Shown here piece after piece: positions 8,626 through 16,428 of a stretch of DNA of 64,000 nt. The stretch lies in contig NZ_ATCL01000022.1 in NCBI RefSeq assembly GCF_000416965.1, positions 62,001 through 126,000 of the forward strand. Reading direction: 5' to 3'. How positions within the stretch are numbered: position 1 is the first letter of the stretch; each line of letters begins with the position of its first letter. Made by a program: the position numbers and the translations under genes. Source of the DNA: Exiguobacterium chiriqhucha RW-2. GTDB taxonomy: Bacteria; Bacillota; Bacilli; Exiguobacteriales; Exiguobacteriaceae. The notes below the pieces were generated by a model. The model was given only the letters and a program-made list of their open reading frames with translations, was not told the DNA's origin and did not search any database.

Positions 8626-9017
8626 GTTTGATTAATGACGTCGTTGACGGCAGGAATATCTGCTGGGGCCCACACAAGGGAATGTAAGTTATCGCGTTTT
8701 AACCAAATTAACGCATCGTGTTCTGTCGCGGTAGGCGTTCCTGATTTTAACTCAGCACGCAATGAAATCAATTGAATGATGAACGTTTCATATTCATGTA
8801 CATGTTCATTAATCACTTCGTGCGCAGTGATTTCGCAAGCTAACTCTTCAGAAATCTCACGTTCAAGTGCTTCTTGCAAATTCTCACCGTCTTCAACTTT
8901 TCCACCAGGAAACTCCCACATGTTTGGAATCATCATATTTGTTGAGCGAAGGGCGCAGAGAATTTCTTGATTTTCATTTTCAATCACTGCTGCAACTACT
9001 TTTACTTTCTTTTTCAT
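8604..9017 (-). CDS. Nudix hydrolase, MutT-like (deoxy)nucleoside triphosphate pyrophosphohydrolase
   Basis: The 137-residue protein has a Nudix box beginning at G39 with E45, R53-E54 and E57-E58, the metal-binding glutamates; the usual late glycine is alanine. WEFPGGK precedes the box as in MutT. MutT relatives remove oxidised or unusual nucleotides by cleaving the triphosphate to monophosphate. The start at 9017 has GAGGTAGC upstream. It converges on the PLD-helicase gene, shares its AT-rich composition and its terminator, and may belong to the same module. Confidence 0.87.
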   Translation of the reverse strand: MKKKVKVVAAVIENENQEILCALRSTNMMIPNMWEFPGGKVEDGENLQEALEREISEELACEITAHEVINEHVHEYETFIIQLISLRAELKSGTPTATEHDALIWLKRDNLHSLVWAPADIPAVNDVINQTTKAENV

Positions 9018-9143
9018 TATAGCTACCTCATTCTCTTAAGTATTGATTGTATTCATCATAACATCTCTAGTTCCGCGAGATGACTTCGTTAGAATCTCTA
9101 AAAGTTTTCCGTACTTAACCCTTATCAAACATCACAAAAGCGT

Positions 9144-9204
9144 TATAATCAATATAACAATTATAAACGGGGCGATTCGGCGAATGGGGATTTACCGAAT
9201 CGTC
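9144..9204 (+). promoter_or_regulatory. Promoter -10 and leader hairpin of mqo
   Basis: TATAAT at 9144-9149 is a good -10; the -35 is weak. The leader contains a 10-bp stem, GGCGATTCGG (9171-9180) with CCGAATCGTC (9195-9204), that is not followed by T residues and so is not a terminator. It ends about 20 bp before the mqo ribosome binding site. Confidence 0.45.
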
Positions 9205-9240
9205 TCATACACAAATCCAGGGGAGAAGGATGGGGTTTTC

Positions 9241-10740
9241 ATGAGCAGTGTTCAAAAGAGAACAGACGTCATTTTGATTGGTGCAGGCATCATGAGTGCG
9301 ACGCTCGGGTCGCTCTTTAAAGAGCTCGTACCAGAGTGGGAAGTCAAAGTGTTTGAGAAGCTCGAAAGTGCAGGGGAAGAGAGTTCGAACGAATGGAACA
9401 ACGCCGGGACGGGACATGCCGCCCTCTGCGAGTTGAACTATACGACCGAGAAGCCGGATGGTACGCTCGACATCTCGAAAGCGATCAACGTCAATGAGCA
9501 GTTCCAAATCTCGCGTCAGTTTTGGGCGCATCTCGTCAACAAAGGCTTGATTCGAAACCCGGAAGCGTTCATCCGTTCGATTCCACATATGAGTATGGTC
9601 CAAGGCGAGAATGATGTCCGCTTCTTGAAGAAACGTTTGGAAGCGCTAACAAATAATCCGTTGTTTGAAGGGATGGTTTTATCGGATGACCCGGAACAAC
9701 TCCGTGACTGGATGCCGATTGTCATGGAAGGACGTTCCGTCGATGAGCCGATCGCGGCGACGAAAATCGATTCAGGTACCGACGTCAACTTCGGTGCGCT
9801 TACACGGATGCTGTTTGACCATTTGACCGGCCAAGGCGTCGAGGTCAATTACAAGCATAGCGTCGAGGACGTGAAACGGTTGGCGAACGGTTTGTGGGAA
9901 GTGAAAGTGAAAGACATCGAGGCGAACACGATTGAGACGCACACGGCGCCGTTCCTGTTTATCGGCGGCGGTGGCGGTAGCCTACCGCTCCTTCAAAAGA
10001 CGGGCATCCCGGAGTCCAAGCACATCGGCGGATTCCCGGTGAGTGGTCTGTTCCTCGTCTGTAAGAACCGTGACGTCATCGAACAGCACAACGCGAAAGT
10101 ATACGGCAAAGCGAAAGTCGGCGCACCGCCGATGTCGGTGCCGCACCTCGACACGCGCTTCATCGAAGGGCGCAAAGAATTGTTGTTCGGACCGTTCGCC
10201 GGCTTTACGCCGAAGTTCTTGAAGACGGGCTCGAACCTCGATCTCATCCAATCGGTCAAACCATACAACGTCGTGACGATGCTCGCGGCTGGGGCGAAAG
10301 AGATGCCGCTCACGAAATATTTGATTGAGCAGGTGCTCTTGTCGCACAACAAACGGATGGACGAGCTCCGCGAATTCATTCCGACCGCGAAGAATGAGGA
10401 CTGGGAAATTGTCGTCGCCGGACAACGCGTCCAAGTCATCAAAGACACGCCAGACGGTAAAGGGACACTCCAGTTTGGAACGGAAGTCGTCAGCGCCGAA
10501 GATGGATCGGTCGCAGCACTTCTCGGTGCGTCACCGGGCGCATCGACGGCCGTGCACGTCATGTTAAAAGTACTCGAGCAGTGCTTCCCAAGCCGGATGC
10601 CGGAATGGGAACCGAAAATCAAAGAGATGGTGCCGTCTTATGGCGTATCACTCTCCGATCACCCGGAACTGTTCAAGACGATTCACGAATCGACAGCGAT
10701 GGCGCTCGGCTTGAAAGAGAAAGGCGTCGTCCACAATTGA
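9241..10740 (+). CDS. mqo: Malate:quinone oxidoreductase
   Basis: This 499-residue FAD enzyme of the membrane face oxidises malate to oxaloacetate and passes electrons to the quinone pool. The dinucleotide-binding motif is [14 protein letters not shown], followed by [18 protein letters not shown] and the late [10 protein letters not shown] block, all typical of Mqo. ATG at 9241 follows GAGAAGGATGG and gives the family N-terminus; the frame is open further upstream but that part is the leader. It stands alone with its own promoter and terminator. Confidence 0.95.
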   Translation: MSSVQKRTDVILIGAGIMSATLGSLFKELVPEWEVKVFEKLESAGEESSNEWNNAGTGHAALCELNYTTEKPDGTLDISKAINVNEQFQISRQFWAHLVNKGLIRNPEAFIRSIPHMSMVQGENDVRFLKKRLEALTNNPLFEGMVLSDDPEQLRDWMPIVMEGRSVDEPIAATKIDSGTDVNFGALTRMLFDHLTGQGVEVNYKHSVEDVKRLANGLWEVKVKDIEANTIETHTAPFLFIGGGGGSLPLLQKTGIPESKHIGGFPVSGLFLVCKNRDVIEQHNAKVYGKAKVGAPPMSVPHLDTRFIEGRKELLFGPFAGFTPKFLKTGSNLDLIQSVKPYNVVTMLAAGAKEMPLTKYLIEQVLLSHNKRMDELREFIPTAKNEDWEIVVAGQRVQVIKDTPDGKGTLQFGTEVVSAEDGSVAALLGASPGASTAVHVMLKVLEQCFPSRMPEWEPKIKEMVPSYGVSLSDHPELFKTIHESTAMALGLKEKGVVHN

Positions 10741-10751
10741 ATGATGTACAG

Positions 10752-10780
10752 GCGAGGATATGAACATATTCTCGCTTTTT
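10752..10780 (+). terminator. Terminator of mqo
   Basis: GCGAGGATATG pairs with CATATTCTCGC across a 2-nt loop, followed by five Ts. Confidence 0.85.
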
Positions 10781-10857
10781 CTTTTGAATTGTAAGACAAT
10801 TAATCCATATATTGGTTAAAAACAAATGTGAGTCTACATAAAATTAGGAGGTGCTGC

Positions 10858-11346
10858 ATGAATAAAATCATTTTATCTGAATGGGAACGTAAGAAGTACG
10901 GTGATTATGTCGACAAACTTCGAAAGTACCCGGATTGCTTCGAGTATTGCGTGCTTCCCAACTACGAAGATCATATGGAGACGGAACAGACGGAATGTAT
11001 CCAATTGGACGATTGTTTCGCAGTATTGATGAGGCATGCAGGCCACTATATCCTTGTTGCTCTCCTGTTCGATGTCGAATGGGAAACGAGACAAGTGCTA
11101 GAATGGCTAGACCGTTGGGACGTCCGTTGCATGAGACAGACAAACGAGACACTTCTGATCTCACATGCAAATGATGTGGTTGAACAAATCAAATTCAAAG
11201 ACCATCCACTTCTCTTGATTGAAAAAGGATCTAAGACATTACTTTTAGATCCAGAAGAGCTTATTGATGTAGCGGATGTCTATGAGCAGTACAAAAAAAT
11301 CAATAACACAGGGCTAGCGGAAGATGTCATTGTCGAGAGTGATTAA
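10858..11346 (+). CDS. Uncharacterised acidic protein, 162 residues
   Basis: The start ATG follows AGGAGG by 7 bp. I do not recognise a family. The protein is acidic, without signal peptide or membrane segment. A central block VEWETRQVLEWLDRW looks helical, and the C-terminal 40 residues are rich in Asp and Glu. Composition is AT-rich compared with mqo upstream. The next gene begins 14 bp after its stop, so the two are probably co-transcribed. A TTGTaagACAA inverted repeat (10789-10799) precedes the gene and could be an operator. Confidence 0.75.
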   Translation: MNKIILSEWERKKYGDYVDKLRKYPDCFEYCVLPNYEDHMETEQTECIQLDDCFAVLMRHAGHYILVALLFDVEWETRQVLEWLDRWDVRCMRQTNETLLISHANDVVEQIKFKDHPLLLIEKGSKTLLLDPEELIDVADVYEQYKKINNTGLAEDVIVESD

Positions 11347-11360
11347 AGGAGGACATGATT

Positions 11361-12056
11361 ATGCAAACAAATGAACAGCTACATACATGGATTGAAGTCC
11401 ATTCCCATGACATCTATTTTCGTCCATTCGTCAGTAAATCACCTGATTCAAAAGGGAATGTTTTCATAGTGGGTATCAATCCGGCCACACCAATTTCAAA
11501 AGATGCGTTTTCAAGTGTCGAGGACTATATTCAAACACTTTGTAATCGTGAACGCTTCATTGAACAAATAAAGATGATTCGACTATCACAAGGAAAGAGT
11601 CCTTTATCCCGTACAAGAGTCGGTTTAAATCAATTTGTGAAAGATTTAGAAGAGAGGTCAGGGGAGAAGATTGGCATCATTGAGACGAATATGAACGCGT
11701 ATCCGACAAAGCGTGCGAAAGACTTGCTTCAAGTGAAAGATGAGTTAATTCAGCACGGTAGCAGAGTATTTCGTGAGCTACTATCTCTCTATCAACCAAA
11801 AGTGATTATTGTACACAGTAAGCAGGCGCTCGGGGAATTGCTTAATTTGTTGGAGGCAGAACAGATGAAACCATCTGAGACGTTCAAAAAGAAAATTGCG
11901 TTGAAAGACTGGATTTCTAAAGGTCCGATTACATTTACGTACGATAATGGGACAGTCGGGACGATATTCTGTTCCAAGCATTTTATGTACCACGGACATG
12001 TGGGGCAAAGTTTCCAGCCGCTTAAAGAACAAGTGTTGGCACAATTCGAGGCATAA
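11361..12056 (+). CDS. UDG-superfamily-like protein, function unknown
   Basis: A 231-residue protein with features of the uracil-DNA glycosylase fold: a first strand and loop FIVGINPATPIS (compare GxNPx motif 1), IETNMNAYPT, a strand-glycine segment VIIVHSKQALGELL, and a late FCSKHFMYHGH histidine block. The catalytic residues of known glycosylases are not clearly conserved, so activity is uncertain. ATG at 11361 is preferred over ATG at 11355 because AAAGGAGG is 8 bp from it. It follows the 162-residue gene in a likely two-gene operon and is AT-rich. Confidence 0.7.
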   Translation: MQTNEQLHTWIEVHSHDIYFRPFVSKSPDSKGNVFIVGINPATPISKDAFSSVEDYIQTLCNRERFIEQIKMIRLSQGKSPLSRTRVGLNQFVKDLEERSGEKIGIIETNMNAYPTKRAKDLLQVKDELIQHGSRVFRELLSLYQPKVIIVHSKQALGELLNLLEAEQMKPSETFKKKIALKDWISKGPITFTYDNGTVGTIFCSKHFMYHGHVGQSFQPLKEQVLAQFEA

Positions 12057-12086
12057 AAAAAAGACCTCTTCGCACGGAAGGGGCCA
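12057..12086 (-). terminator. Terminator of carD
   Basis: On the minus strand GGCCCCTTC pairs with GAAGAGGTC (one mismatch, one wobble), followed by eight Ts. Confidence 0.75.
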
Positions 12087-12087
12087 A

Positions 12088-12603
12088 TCAAGTAGTGGCG
12101 ACAGGTTCTTCGCTCAAATAAGCAGCAATTTGTTGATCGATAATTTCTTCCGATAATTCAAGCGCGAGCGAAAGTTCTTTCACGAGGATCGTTTTAGCGT
12201 TCTCTAGAATCTTACGGTCCTGTTCATATAACTTTTTGTTCAACAAGAGAGCTTCGCTTTGGCGGCGAGCAAGCGTGTTGATGACTTGAGCGATCTCGTG
12301 ACGGTTACCCGAGTGCACGACGTTCAAGAATTCGCGATTGCGGTTGTTCGGATGGGGATTCCATTCGACACCCGGCGAGCGGAACGATTCGAGGATCTCT
12401 TTTGCTTCTTTCGCTTCAAGGAGCGTCAACATCATCACTTTATCACTATCGACGGGGATACTGATTTGCAACTTCTGTGCGTTATTGATGGGATGGAGCG
12501 TGTAGTACGACTTCGTCTCACCCGCGACCGTCATGTCGGAAATGTCGTCAATGCGGCAAACTCCGTGGGTCGAATAGATGATTAAATCACCAGTTTTGAA
12601 CAA
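12088..12603 (-). CDS. CarD/CdnL-type RNA polymerase-binding regulator
   Basis: The protein has the CarD N-terminal RNA polymerase interaction domain (FKTGDLIIYSTHGVCRI, about residues 1-60) and a helical C-terminal DNA-binding part. Family members bind the polymerase beta subunit and stabilise open complexes. TTG at 12603 is chosen as start: AGGTGATC lies at ideal distance and homologues begin MF-x-x-GD; a GTG at 12612 would be too close to the ribosome binding site. This gives 171 residues. The gene lies downstream of a marR gene and has its own strong promoter carrying a palindrome. Confidence 0.88.
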   Translation of the reverse strand: MFKTGDLIIYSTHGVCRIDDISDMTVAGETKSYYTLHPINNAQKLQISIPVDSDKVMMLTLLEAKEAKEILESFRSPGVEWNPHPNNRNREFLNVVHSGNRHEIAQVINTLARRQSEALLLNKKLYEQDRKILENAKTILVKELSLALELSEEIIDQQIAAYLSEEPVATT

Positions 12604-12627
12604 ATCGATCACCTCTTCCTTTCATCA

Positions 12628-12669
12628 AGTATAGTAGTTCATGACACGAAATGTCAACTCGGTTGACAT
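12628..12669 (-). promoter_or_regulatory. Sigma-A promoter of carD with overlapping palindromic operator
   Basis: Minus-strand -35 TTGACA (12652-12657) and -10 TATACT (12628-12633) are 18 bp apart. The -35 lies inside the perfect inverted repeat ATGTCAACTCGGTTGACAT (12651-12669; arms 8, spacer 3). This is the geometry of a MarR-type operator, and a marR gene is immediately upstream, so repression of carD by that MarR is a reasonable inference. Confidence 0.75.
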
Positions 12670-12687
12670 TTGAGGTGAGATATGACA

Positions 12688-12721
12688 CAAAAAAATCCCT
12701 CCCAATCGTTAGGAGAGATTA
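12688..12721 (-). terminator. Terminator of marR
   Basis: On the minus strand AATCTCTCC pairs with GGAGGGATT, followed by TTTTT. It overlaps the marR stop codon. Confidence 0.75.
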
Positions 12722-13147
12722 CAAATTCCAGTCGGCTTTCAACAACATTTTCAGTTGTCGGAACGCGTCATCACCGAGTGAATCGGCTATTTTTTGTTCG
12801 AGTTCGGCTTTCAGTGACTCGTTCTGTTCGTAGCAACGGACCCCGAGCTCGGTCAGCTCGATACATTTATCTTTTCGACTCGTCGGATGATCGGTCACCG
12901 TGACGAGTTCTTTCGCTTTCAAGTTCTTGATGAGCTTATGGATCGCTTGACGGGAGATGTGGACGTTGCGCGTCACTTCGGCAATGGTCGGTTTTGTTTG
13001 ATAAATCCGGGCGAGCACGTACCATTCGGAGTTGGAGATGTAGATATCGTGTTGCTCGTTCCAAGCCCGCTCGCTAATGCGACGGATTTGGTCATGTCGC
13101 TCACTGAGGAGGTCGAGGAGTCGTGTCGTCGGTTCTGTTGGAGTCAA
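12719..13147 (-). CDS. MarR family transcriptional regulator
   Basis: A 142-residue winged-helix protein: helical dimerisation ends surround a central DNA-recognition region (TIAEVTRNVHISRQAIHKLI) and a wing (VTVTDHPTSRKDKCIELTE). MarR proteins are dimers that bind short palindromes and release on binding a small ligand or on oxidation. TTG at 13147 is preferred, since AGGAGTGA would overlap a start at the GTG at 13156. The best target in view is the palindrome over the carD promoter, 50 bp past its stop. The true ligand is unknown. Confidence 0.85.
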   Translation of the reverse strand: MTPTEPTTRLLDLLSERHDQIRRISERAWNEQHDIYISNSEWYVLARIYQTKPTIAEVTRNVHISRQAIHKLIKNLKAKELVTVTDHPTSRKDKCIELTELGVRCYEQNESLKAELEQKIADSLGDDAFRQLKMLLKADWNL

Positions 13148-13179
13148 ATTGGTCACTCCTATTCGTTTTGTCGTTCCTA

Positions 13180-13208
13180 ACTATACAAAAGCGGATGTGC
13201 CGCGTCAA
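13180..13208 (-). promoter_or_regulatory. Sigma-A promoter of marR
   Basis: Minus-strand TTGACG (13203-13208) and TATAGT (13180-13185) with a 17-bp spacer. No palindrome overlaps it. Confidence 0.75.
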
Positions 13209-13284
13209 TGCGCGAAATGAGTTCGCCATCCTCTGATAGGATTTGGCGGTTTGGGGAAAGAACAGAAACAGAGGAGGGACAATC

Positions 13285-14031
13285 ATGCCGACACGTACCG
13301 ATTTATTTCAACGCTATAAACAACATATTCTCGAACTGCCCGACCTGGAGGAGACGACACTGAAGAGTGAACCGTTCCTGCTCGAGGAGGACCCGAACAA
13401 GCAACTCACGATTTATTATGCGCCGTTCGAATACATCAACCCGAACGCCAAAGTCGTCATCGCAGGGATTACGCCGGGACTGTATCAAATGCGGCAATCG
13501 TTCGAGGCGATTCGTGATTTGGCGGACGCACCCGACGAGGAGGCGCTCCGAGCTGTCAAACAACGAGGCAGCTTCTCCGGACCGATTCGCAAGAACTTGG
13601 TGACGATGCTCGACGACTTGGAGTTGCATCACCACCTTGGGATTCCGACGACGCTCGACTTGTTCGGCGAGGCGAACCATCTCGTGCAGAATACGGCGGT
13701 GCTGCCGTATCCGGTCTTTTATAAAGGGAAGAACTACAACGGGTCGAGTCCAGACATGTTGAAGACGGATTTATTTCGGTCTTATGTCGAAGGAGGGTTC
13801 GCCGACGAGATGGCCGTCCTCGAGGACGCACTCATCTTGCCGATGGGGATTAACGTCCGTCGTGCCGTCGAGACGCTCGTCGACAAGGGCATTATCGCGC
13901 CAGAACGCGTCGTGAGCGGATTTCCCCATCCATCAGGGGGGAACGGCCATCGACATCGAATCTTTGCCGAGAATCGTGAATCGATGCGGCGCCACATCGC
14001 TGAGCATTTCAAACAGCACCCGTTAAAGTGA
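13285..14031 (+). CDS. UDG-superfamily-like protein
   Basis: A 248-residue protein with a motif 1-like loop VVIAGITPGLYQMRQ (residues about 50-65) and a motif 2-like FPHPSGGNGHRH near the C-terminus, the HPS arrangement seen in uracil-DNA glycosylase families. The middle has NTAVLPYPVF and LILPMGINVRRAVETL, consistent with the alternating fold. The substrate is unknown; it may be a glycosylase or a fold relative. ATG at 13285 follows GAGGAGGGACAATC. The gene is divergent from marR and ends in its own terminator. Confidence 0.75.
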   Translation: MPTRTDLFQRYKQHILELPDLEETTLKSEPFLLEEDPNKQLTIYYAPFEYINPNAKVVIAGITPGLYQMRQSFEAIRDLADAPDEEALRAVKQRGSFSGPIRKNLVTMLDDLELHHHLGIPTTLDLFGEANHLVQNTAVLPYPVFYKGKNYNGSSPDMLKTDLFRSYVEGGFADEMAVLEDALILPMGINVRRAVETLVDKGIIAPERVVSGFPHPSGGNGHRHRIFAENRESMRRHIAEHFKQHPLK

Positions 14032-14055
14032 ACCGCCACGTGCGGTTCTTTTTTT
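14031..14055 (+). terminator. Terminator after the UDG-like gene
   Basis: AACCGC-CACGT-GCGGTT followed by CTTTTTTT, starting at the stop codon. Confidence 0.85.
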
Positions 14056-14069
14056 GTGAAGCACCTCAC

Positions 14070-14098
14070 CTGACAAGTCTGCTTTAGTTCGCTAAAAT
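14070..14098 (+). promoter_or_regulatory. Promoter of metNIQ
   Basis: CTGACA (14070-14075), 17-bp spacer, TAAAAT (14093-14098). The leader is only about 40 nt, too short for a SAM riboswitch or T-box. Confidence 0.65.
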
Positions 14099-14145
14099 GG
14101 GTTACGAGGTTGACCCAGTTTTCCCATGAGAGAAAGGAACCATCT

Positions 14146-14892
14146 ATGATCACGTTAACGAATGTCAGCAAACAGTTCGGCCGCGACGCAGCCGTCCGTG
14201 ACGTCTCGCTTCAAATCGAGCGTGGCGAGGTATATGGCATCATCGGCGCGAGCGGAGCCGGCAAATCGACGTTGCTCCGACTGATGAACCTGCTCGAGAC
14301 ACCGGATACAGGGCAAGTCACGATTGATGGCGATGAGTTGACGGGCCTGTCGAGTCGACAACTACGCGAGAAGCGTCACGTCATCGGCATGATTTTCCAA
14401 CAGTTTAATCTCGTCGCGAACAAGACCGTCTTTGACAACGTGGCCGCCTCGTTGAAGCTGGCCGGTCGACCACGGGCGACGCATGAGGCCCGGGTGCTCG
14501 AGTGCCTGCGTTTCGTCGGGCTCGAGTCGTTCAAAGACAAATACCCGGCACAACTAAGCGGTGGTCAAAAGCAGCGCGTCGCCATCGCGCGGGCGCTCGC
14601 GAACGAACCGCACGTCTTGTTATGTGATGAGCCGACGTCGTCGCTCGACCCGAACACGACGGCCGAAGTGCTCGGCGTGTTGAAGTCGATTAACGAGCGG
14701 CTCGGCGTTACCATCGTCATCGTGACGCATGAGATGGACGTCATCAAACAAGTGTGCGACCGCGTGACCGTCATGACGGACGGTTCGGTGTATGAGACGA
14801 TTGACGTCATTCCGAGCGGGGTCGCAGAGATTGACGACAATCCGTCCTGGTTCGTCAATCAACTGAAGAAGGCGGGTGAACCACATGCCTAA
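14146..14892 (+). CDS. metN: Methionine ABC transporter ATP-binding protein MetN
   Basis: This 248-residue ATPase powers methionine import. Walker A GASGAGKST, signature LSGGQKQRVAIARAL, Walker B VLLCDEPTSSLDP and the H-loop histidine in VTHEMD are intact. It is shorter than many MetN proteins (about 340 residues) because the C-terminal regulatory ACT-like C2 domain is missing, so inhibition by cytoplasmic methionine may be absent. ATG at 14146 follows AGAAAGGAAC. It is the first gene of metN-metI-metQ and overlaps metI by 8 bp. Confidence 0.92.
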   Translation: MITLTNVSKQFGRDAAVRDVSLQIERGEVYGIIGASGAGKSTLLRLMNLLETPDTGQVTIDGDELTGLSSRQLREKRHVIGMIFQQFNLVANKTVFDNVAASLKLAGRPRATHEARVLECLRFVGLESFKDKYPAQLSGGQKQRVAIARALANEPHVLLCDEPTSSLDPNTTAEVLGVLKSINERLGVTIVIVTHEMDVIKQVCDRVTVMTDGSVYETIDVIPSGVAEIDDNPSWFVNQLKKAGEPHA

Positions 14893-15547
14893 TGTGCTCC
14901 TGCAATATCAGACTGAGATTTGGCAATCGATCGGGGAGACGTTCATCATGGTCGGCGTCTCGATTCTCGCGGCCGTCCTCCTCGGTCTGCCGCTCGGGAC
15001 GTGGCTCTACTTGTCACGAAAAGGGCAACTGCTCGAAAATCGGGCCGTCTTCTCCGTGCTCAACTTGATCGTCAATATCGTCCGCTCGTTCCCGTTCCTG
15101 TTACTCGTCGTGTTTTTGATTCCATTTACGCGGCTCATCATCGGAACGGCCATCGGGACGGCGGCGGCAACCGTGCCGCTCGCCATCATCGCCATCGCCC
15201 ATTACTCGCGACTCGTCGAGCAGTCACTCCTTGACGTACCGCGCGGCGTCGTCGAGGCGGCCGTGTCGATGGGGGCGTCCATCAAAGACGTCATCTTCAA
15301 GTTCTTGTACGTCGAGGCCCGTTCCGGTCTCGTCCTCGGGCTCACGACGTCAATCATCAGCTTCATCTCGTACTCGACTATCATGGGGGTGGTCGGGGGC
15401 GGTGGCATCGGTGATTTTGCCATCCGCTACGGCTATCAACAGTTCAAGACGGAGCTGATGATGTACATGATTCTCATCATGCTCGTCTTCGTTCAGATGA
15501 TTCAGTTCACCGGTACGACGGTGGCTCGGCTCATCGACAAACGCTAA
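14885..15547 (+). CDS. metI: Methionine ABC transporter permease MetI
   Basis: A 220-residue membrane protein with about five transmembrane helices and the permease EAA loop (VEAAVSMGASIKDVIFKFLYVEA) that docks on MetN. The start overlaps the end of metN, which implies translational coupling. Together with MetN and the MetQ lipoprotein it forms a complete importer of methionine, possibly also D-methionine or related compounds. Confidence 0.93.
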   Translation: MPNVLLQYQTEIWQSIGETFIMVGVSILAAVLLGLPLGTWLYLSRKGQLLENRAVFSVLNLIVNIVRSFPFLLLVVFLIPFTRLIIGTAIGTAAATVPLAIIAIAHYSRLVEQSLLDVPRGVVEAAVSMGASIKDVIFKFLYVEARSGLVLGLTTSIISFISYSTIMGVVGGGGIGDFAIRYGYQQFKTELMMYMILIMLVFVQMIQFTGTTVARLIDKR

Positions 15548-15572
15548 TTACCTACAGAAAGAAGGAGAACTT

Positions 15573-16391
15573 ATGAAAAAATTATTGGCGCTTTTCGCCT
15601 CACTCACACTCGTCCTCGCGGCGTGTGGGAACGATTCAGAAACGAACACGACGGAAGCCCCGTCAAACGAGCCGCAGACGCTCAAAGTCGCATCGCTCAT
15701 CCCACCGATGACGGATATGCTTGAAATCGCGAAAGAGCAACTCGCAGAAGACAACATCGAGCTCGAAATCGTCGTCCTCGGTGACAACGTCCAACCGAAC
15801 ACGGCGCTCGCAGCAAAAGAAGTCGACGCGAACTTCTTCCAACACGTCCCGTACATGGAAGAGTTCAACCGCAGCAATGACGCCAACCTCGTCCCAATCG
15901 AACCGATTTACTTCGCCAACTACGGTGTCTACTCGAAAGAGTATGACAACATGGACGATATCCCGGAAGGCGCGACGATTGCCATCGCGAATGACGTCTC
16001 AAACATCGATCGCTCGCTCTCGTTGCTCGCACAGCACGACGTGATTGAGCTCGGTGAGAAGAACGGTTCGTATTACACGCAAGCCGATATCACCGAAAAC
16101 CCGAAGAACCTCAAGTTCGAGGAAGTCGATTTGCTCATGCTCGCGCGTGCGTATGATGACGTCGATGCGGTCCTCATGACGCCGGCTTACGCGGCTCCAC
16201 TCGGTTTGACGCCGAAGAGCGATGCTCTCTTGACGGAAGGTGTCGAGAACGACTTCGCCATCACGCTTGTTGCTCGTGAAGACAACAAAGATGAAGAAGC
16301 GATCCAGAAACTCGGCGAAGCACTCACAAGTGACGAAGTCCGCGCGTTCTTGGAAGAAAATTACGAAGAAACGGCGATTCCGGCGTTTTAA
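15573..16391 (+). CDS. metQ: Methionine-binding lipoprotein MetQ
   Basis: A 272-residue substrate-binding protein anchored outside the membrane. The signal peptide ends in the lipobox LAAC (cysteine 18), followed by an acidic, Asn/Thr-rich linker. The family segments VDANFFQHVPYMEEFN and the IANDVSNIDRSL region are present. GAAGGAG is 7 bp before the ATG. Last gene of metNIQ, closed by a strong bidirectional terminator. Confidence 0.93.
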   Translation: MKKLLALFASLTLVLAACGNDSETNTTEAPSNEPQTLKVASLIPPMTDMLEIAKEQLAEDNIELEIVVLGDNVQPNTALAAKEVDANFFQHVPYMEEFNRSNDANLVPIEPIYFANYGVYSKEYDNMDDIPEGATIAIANDVSNIDRSLSLLAQHDVIELGEKNGSYYTQADITENPKNLKFEEVDLLMLARAYDDVDAVLMTPAYAAPLGLTPKSDALLTEGVENDFAITLVAREDNKDEEAIQKLGEALTSDEVRAFLEENYEETAIPAF

Positions 16392-16394
16392 CGA

Positions 16395-16428
16395 GAAAAG
16401 ATTGAGCCCAGACGGCTCAATCTTTTTT
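16395..16428. terminator. Bidirectional terminator between metQ and aldo/keto reductase gene
   Basis: AAAAGATTGAGCC and GGCTCAATCTTTT form a 13-bp stem around CAGAC, with A and T runs serving both convergent genes. Confidence 0.9.

Noticed and set aside
14055-14145. SAM riboswitch or T-box ahead of metN
   Set aside because: Only about 40 nt lie between the promoter and the start codon, and no terminator or conserved core is visible.
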